Below, piece by piece: positions 63,702 through 64,000 of a stretch of 64,000 nucleotides of DNA. The number at the start of each line of letters is the position of its first letter. Position 1 is the stretch's first letter. Origin of the DNA: Arthrobacter frigidicola (GTDB taxonomy: Bacteria > Actinomycetota > Actinomycetes > Actinomycetales > Micrococcaceae); assembly GCA_003602285.1 (NCBI GenBank), contig QZVU01000004.1, positions 297,976-361,975 on the forward strand. Direction: 5' to 3'. A model generated the notes under the pieces. It made no database searches. It saw only the letters and a list, made by a program, of their open reading frames with translations, and was not told the origin of the DNA. Position numbers and translations under genes: made by a program.

Positions 63702-63919
63702 ATGCCGTACAGTGCACAGACACTTCAACTGGCGCAGATGTTCGCCTGCACCGGTCTGATGGGCGGCAACCGCGGCTCCGGGGCAACCCGACCGCCGCGC
63801 TGCTGCTGGCCTTCCTCGCTCCGATGGCGATCGGCCGGACCCGGGAGTACGACGCCGACGAGGAGGGCGCGCGCCTGACCGGCGACCGGCTGGCCGCTCG
63901 GCCGCTGACCCCGGATTAA
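63702..63919 (+). pseudogene. Decayed htpX (M48 protease) remnant
   Basis: In frame 3 (63702 on) the translation reads [19 protein letters not shown], then in frame 2 (63782 on) [36 protein letters not shown], ending LAARPLTPD and TAA. These match consecutive conserved parts of HtpX C-terminal domains (MGGNRG..GNP..ALL..., [16 protein letters not shown]), but with a frameshift at the GGGG run near 63780, an apparent short deletion before [10 protein letters not shown], no HExxH, and a premature end. Non-functional fragment. Confidence 0.65.
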
Positions 63920-63923
63920 GCCC

Positions 63924-64000
63924 TCACTGGACGGTTCTCCATTCGGCGGCCGCGGGGACCGGCTCGGCCGCGCGGGACCGGGCGAGATGGGCGAGCTGAC
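63924..64000 (-). CDS. C-terminal fragment of a reverse-strand gene (partial)
   Basis: On the reverse strand one frame entering at the window edge reads QLAHLARSRAAEPVPAAAEW, RTVQ and stops with TGA at 63926-63924. Its composition is coding-like, but only 25 codons are available. Function cannot be assigned. Confidence 0.35.
   Translation of the reverse strand, partial: QLAHLARSRAAEPVPAAAEWRTVQ

Overview
The window is strongly GC-rich, with GC-biased third codon positions. It reads as chromosomal DNA of a high-GC actinobacterium, most likely Micrococcaceae (Arthrobacter, Kocuria or a relative). The evidence is a menaquinone block with a prenyl-chain reductase (MenJ-like), a Micrococcus/Kocuria-type putrescine oxidase, an actinobacterial FprA, and many GTG starts and leaderless-looking starts. 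I saw no rRNA, tRNA, transposase, integrase, prophage or CRISPR array.

Layout. 1-8.0 kb: menD 3' end, an amino-acid ABC transporter (reverse), menF, then menG - menJ-like reductase - polyprenyl diphosphate synthase; this is menaquinone head and tail synthesis. 8-11.2 kb: HtrA-like lipoprotein protease, a doubtful small ORF, a small secreted protein, a HIT protein and a SUKH-like protein. 11.3-15.7 kb (reverse): a tightly overlapping operon of response regulator-PP2C, cellulose-synthase-like GT2, STAS antagonist, RsbW-like kinase and a TRIC-like channel. 15.9-16.5 kb: secreted PAPE-repeat protein. 16.7-28 kb: PucR regulator, gamma-aminobutyraldehyde dehydrogenase, gabT, a nitroreductase/PaaK-like pair bracketed by a hairpin repeat family, then TetR, putrescine oxidase and APC permease. 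28.3-32.5 kb: GT4, amylo-1,6-glucosidase-like enzyme, tandem universal stress protein. 32.6-39.4 kb: a less GC-biased, regulator-rich segment (TetR/MFS, saccharopine-dehydrogenase-like protein, TerC behind a yybP-ykoY-type riboswitch, NmrA-SnoaL fusion, second related TetR). 39.5-49.6 kb: RarD, FprA, GAF-winged-helix regulator with aldehyde dehydrogenase and DUF779, DinB, transhydrogenase pntAB. 49.6-57.6 kb: TetR, agmatine deiminase, amidase, aldo/keto reductase, TetR and MMPL exporter. 57.8-64 kb: APC permease, catalase with Fur-family repressor, lipase, MFS, a decayed htpX remnant and the tail of one more reverse gene.

How genes fit together. Agmatine deiminase (plus perhaps the coupled amidase), putrescine oxidase with its permease, gamma-aminobutyraldehyde dehydrogenase and GabT make an almost complete agmatine/putrescine to succinate-semialdehyde route, spread over three loci with their own regulators. 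The PP2C-GT2-STAS-kinase operon looks like a partner-switching system wired to an exopolysaccharide synthase. Several divergent regulator/target pairs carry perfect or near-perfect palindromic operators. At least nine genes have a -10-like hexamer exactly 6 nt before the start codon, which suggests leaderless mRNAs.
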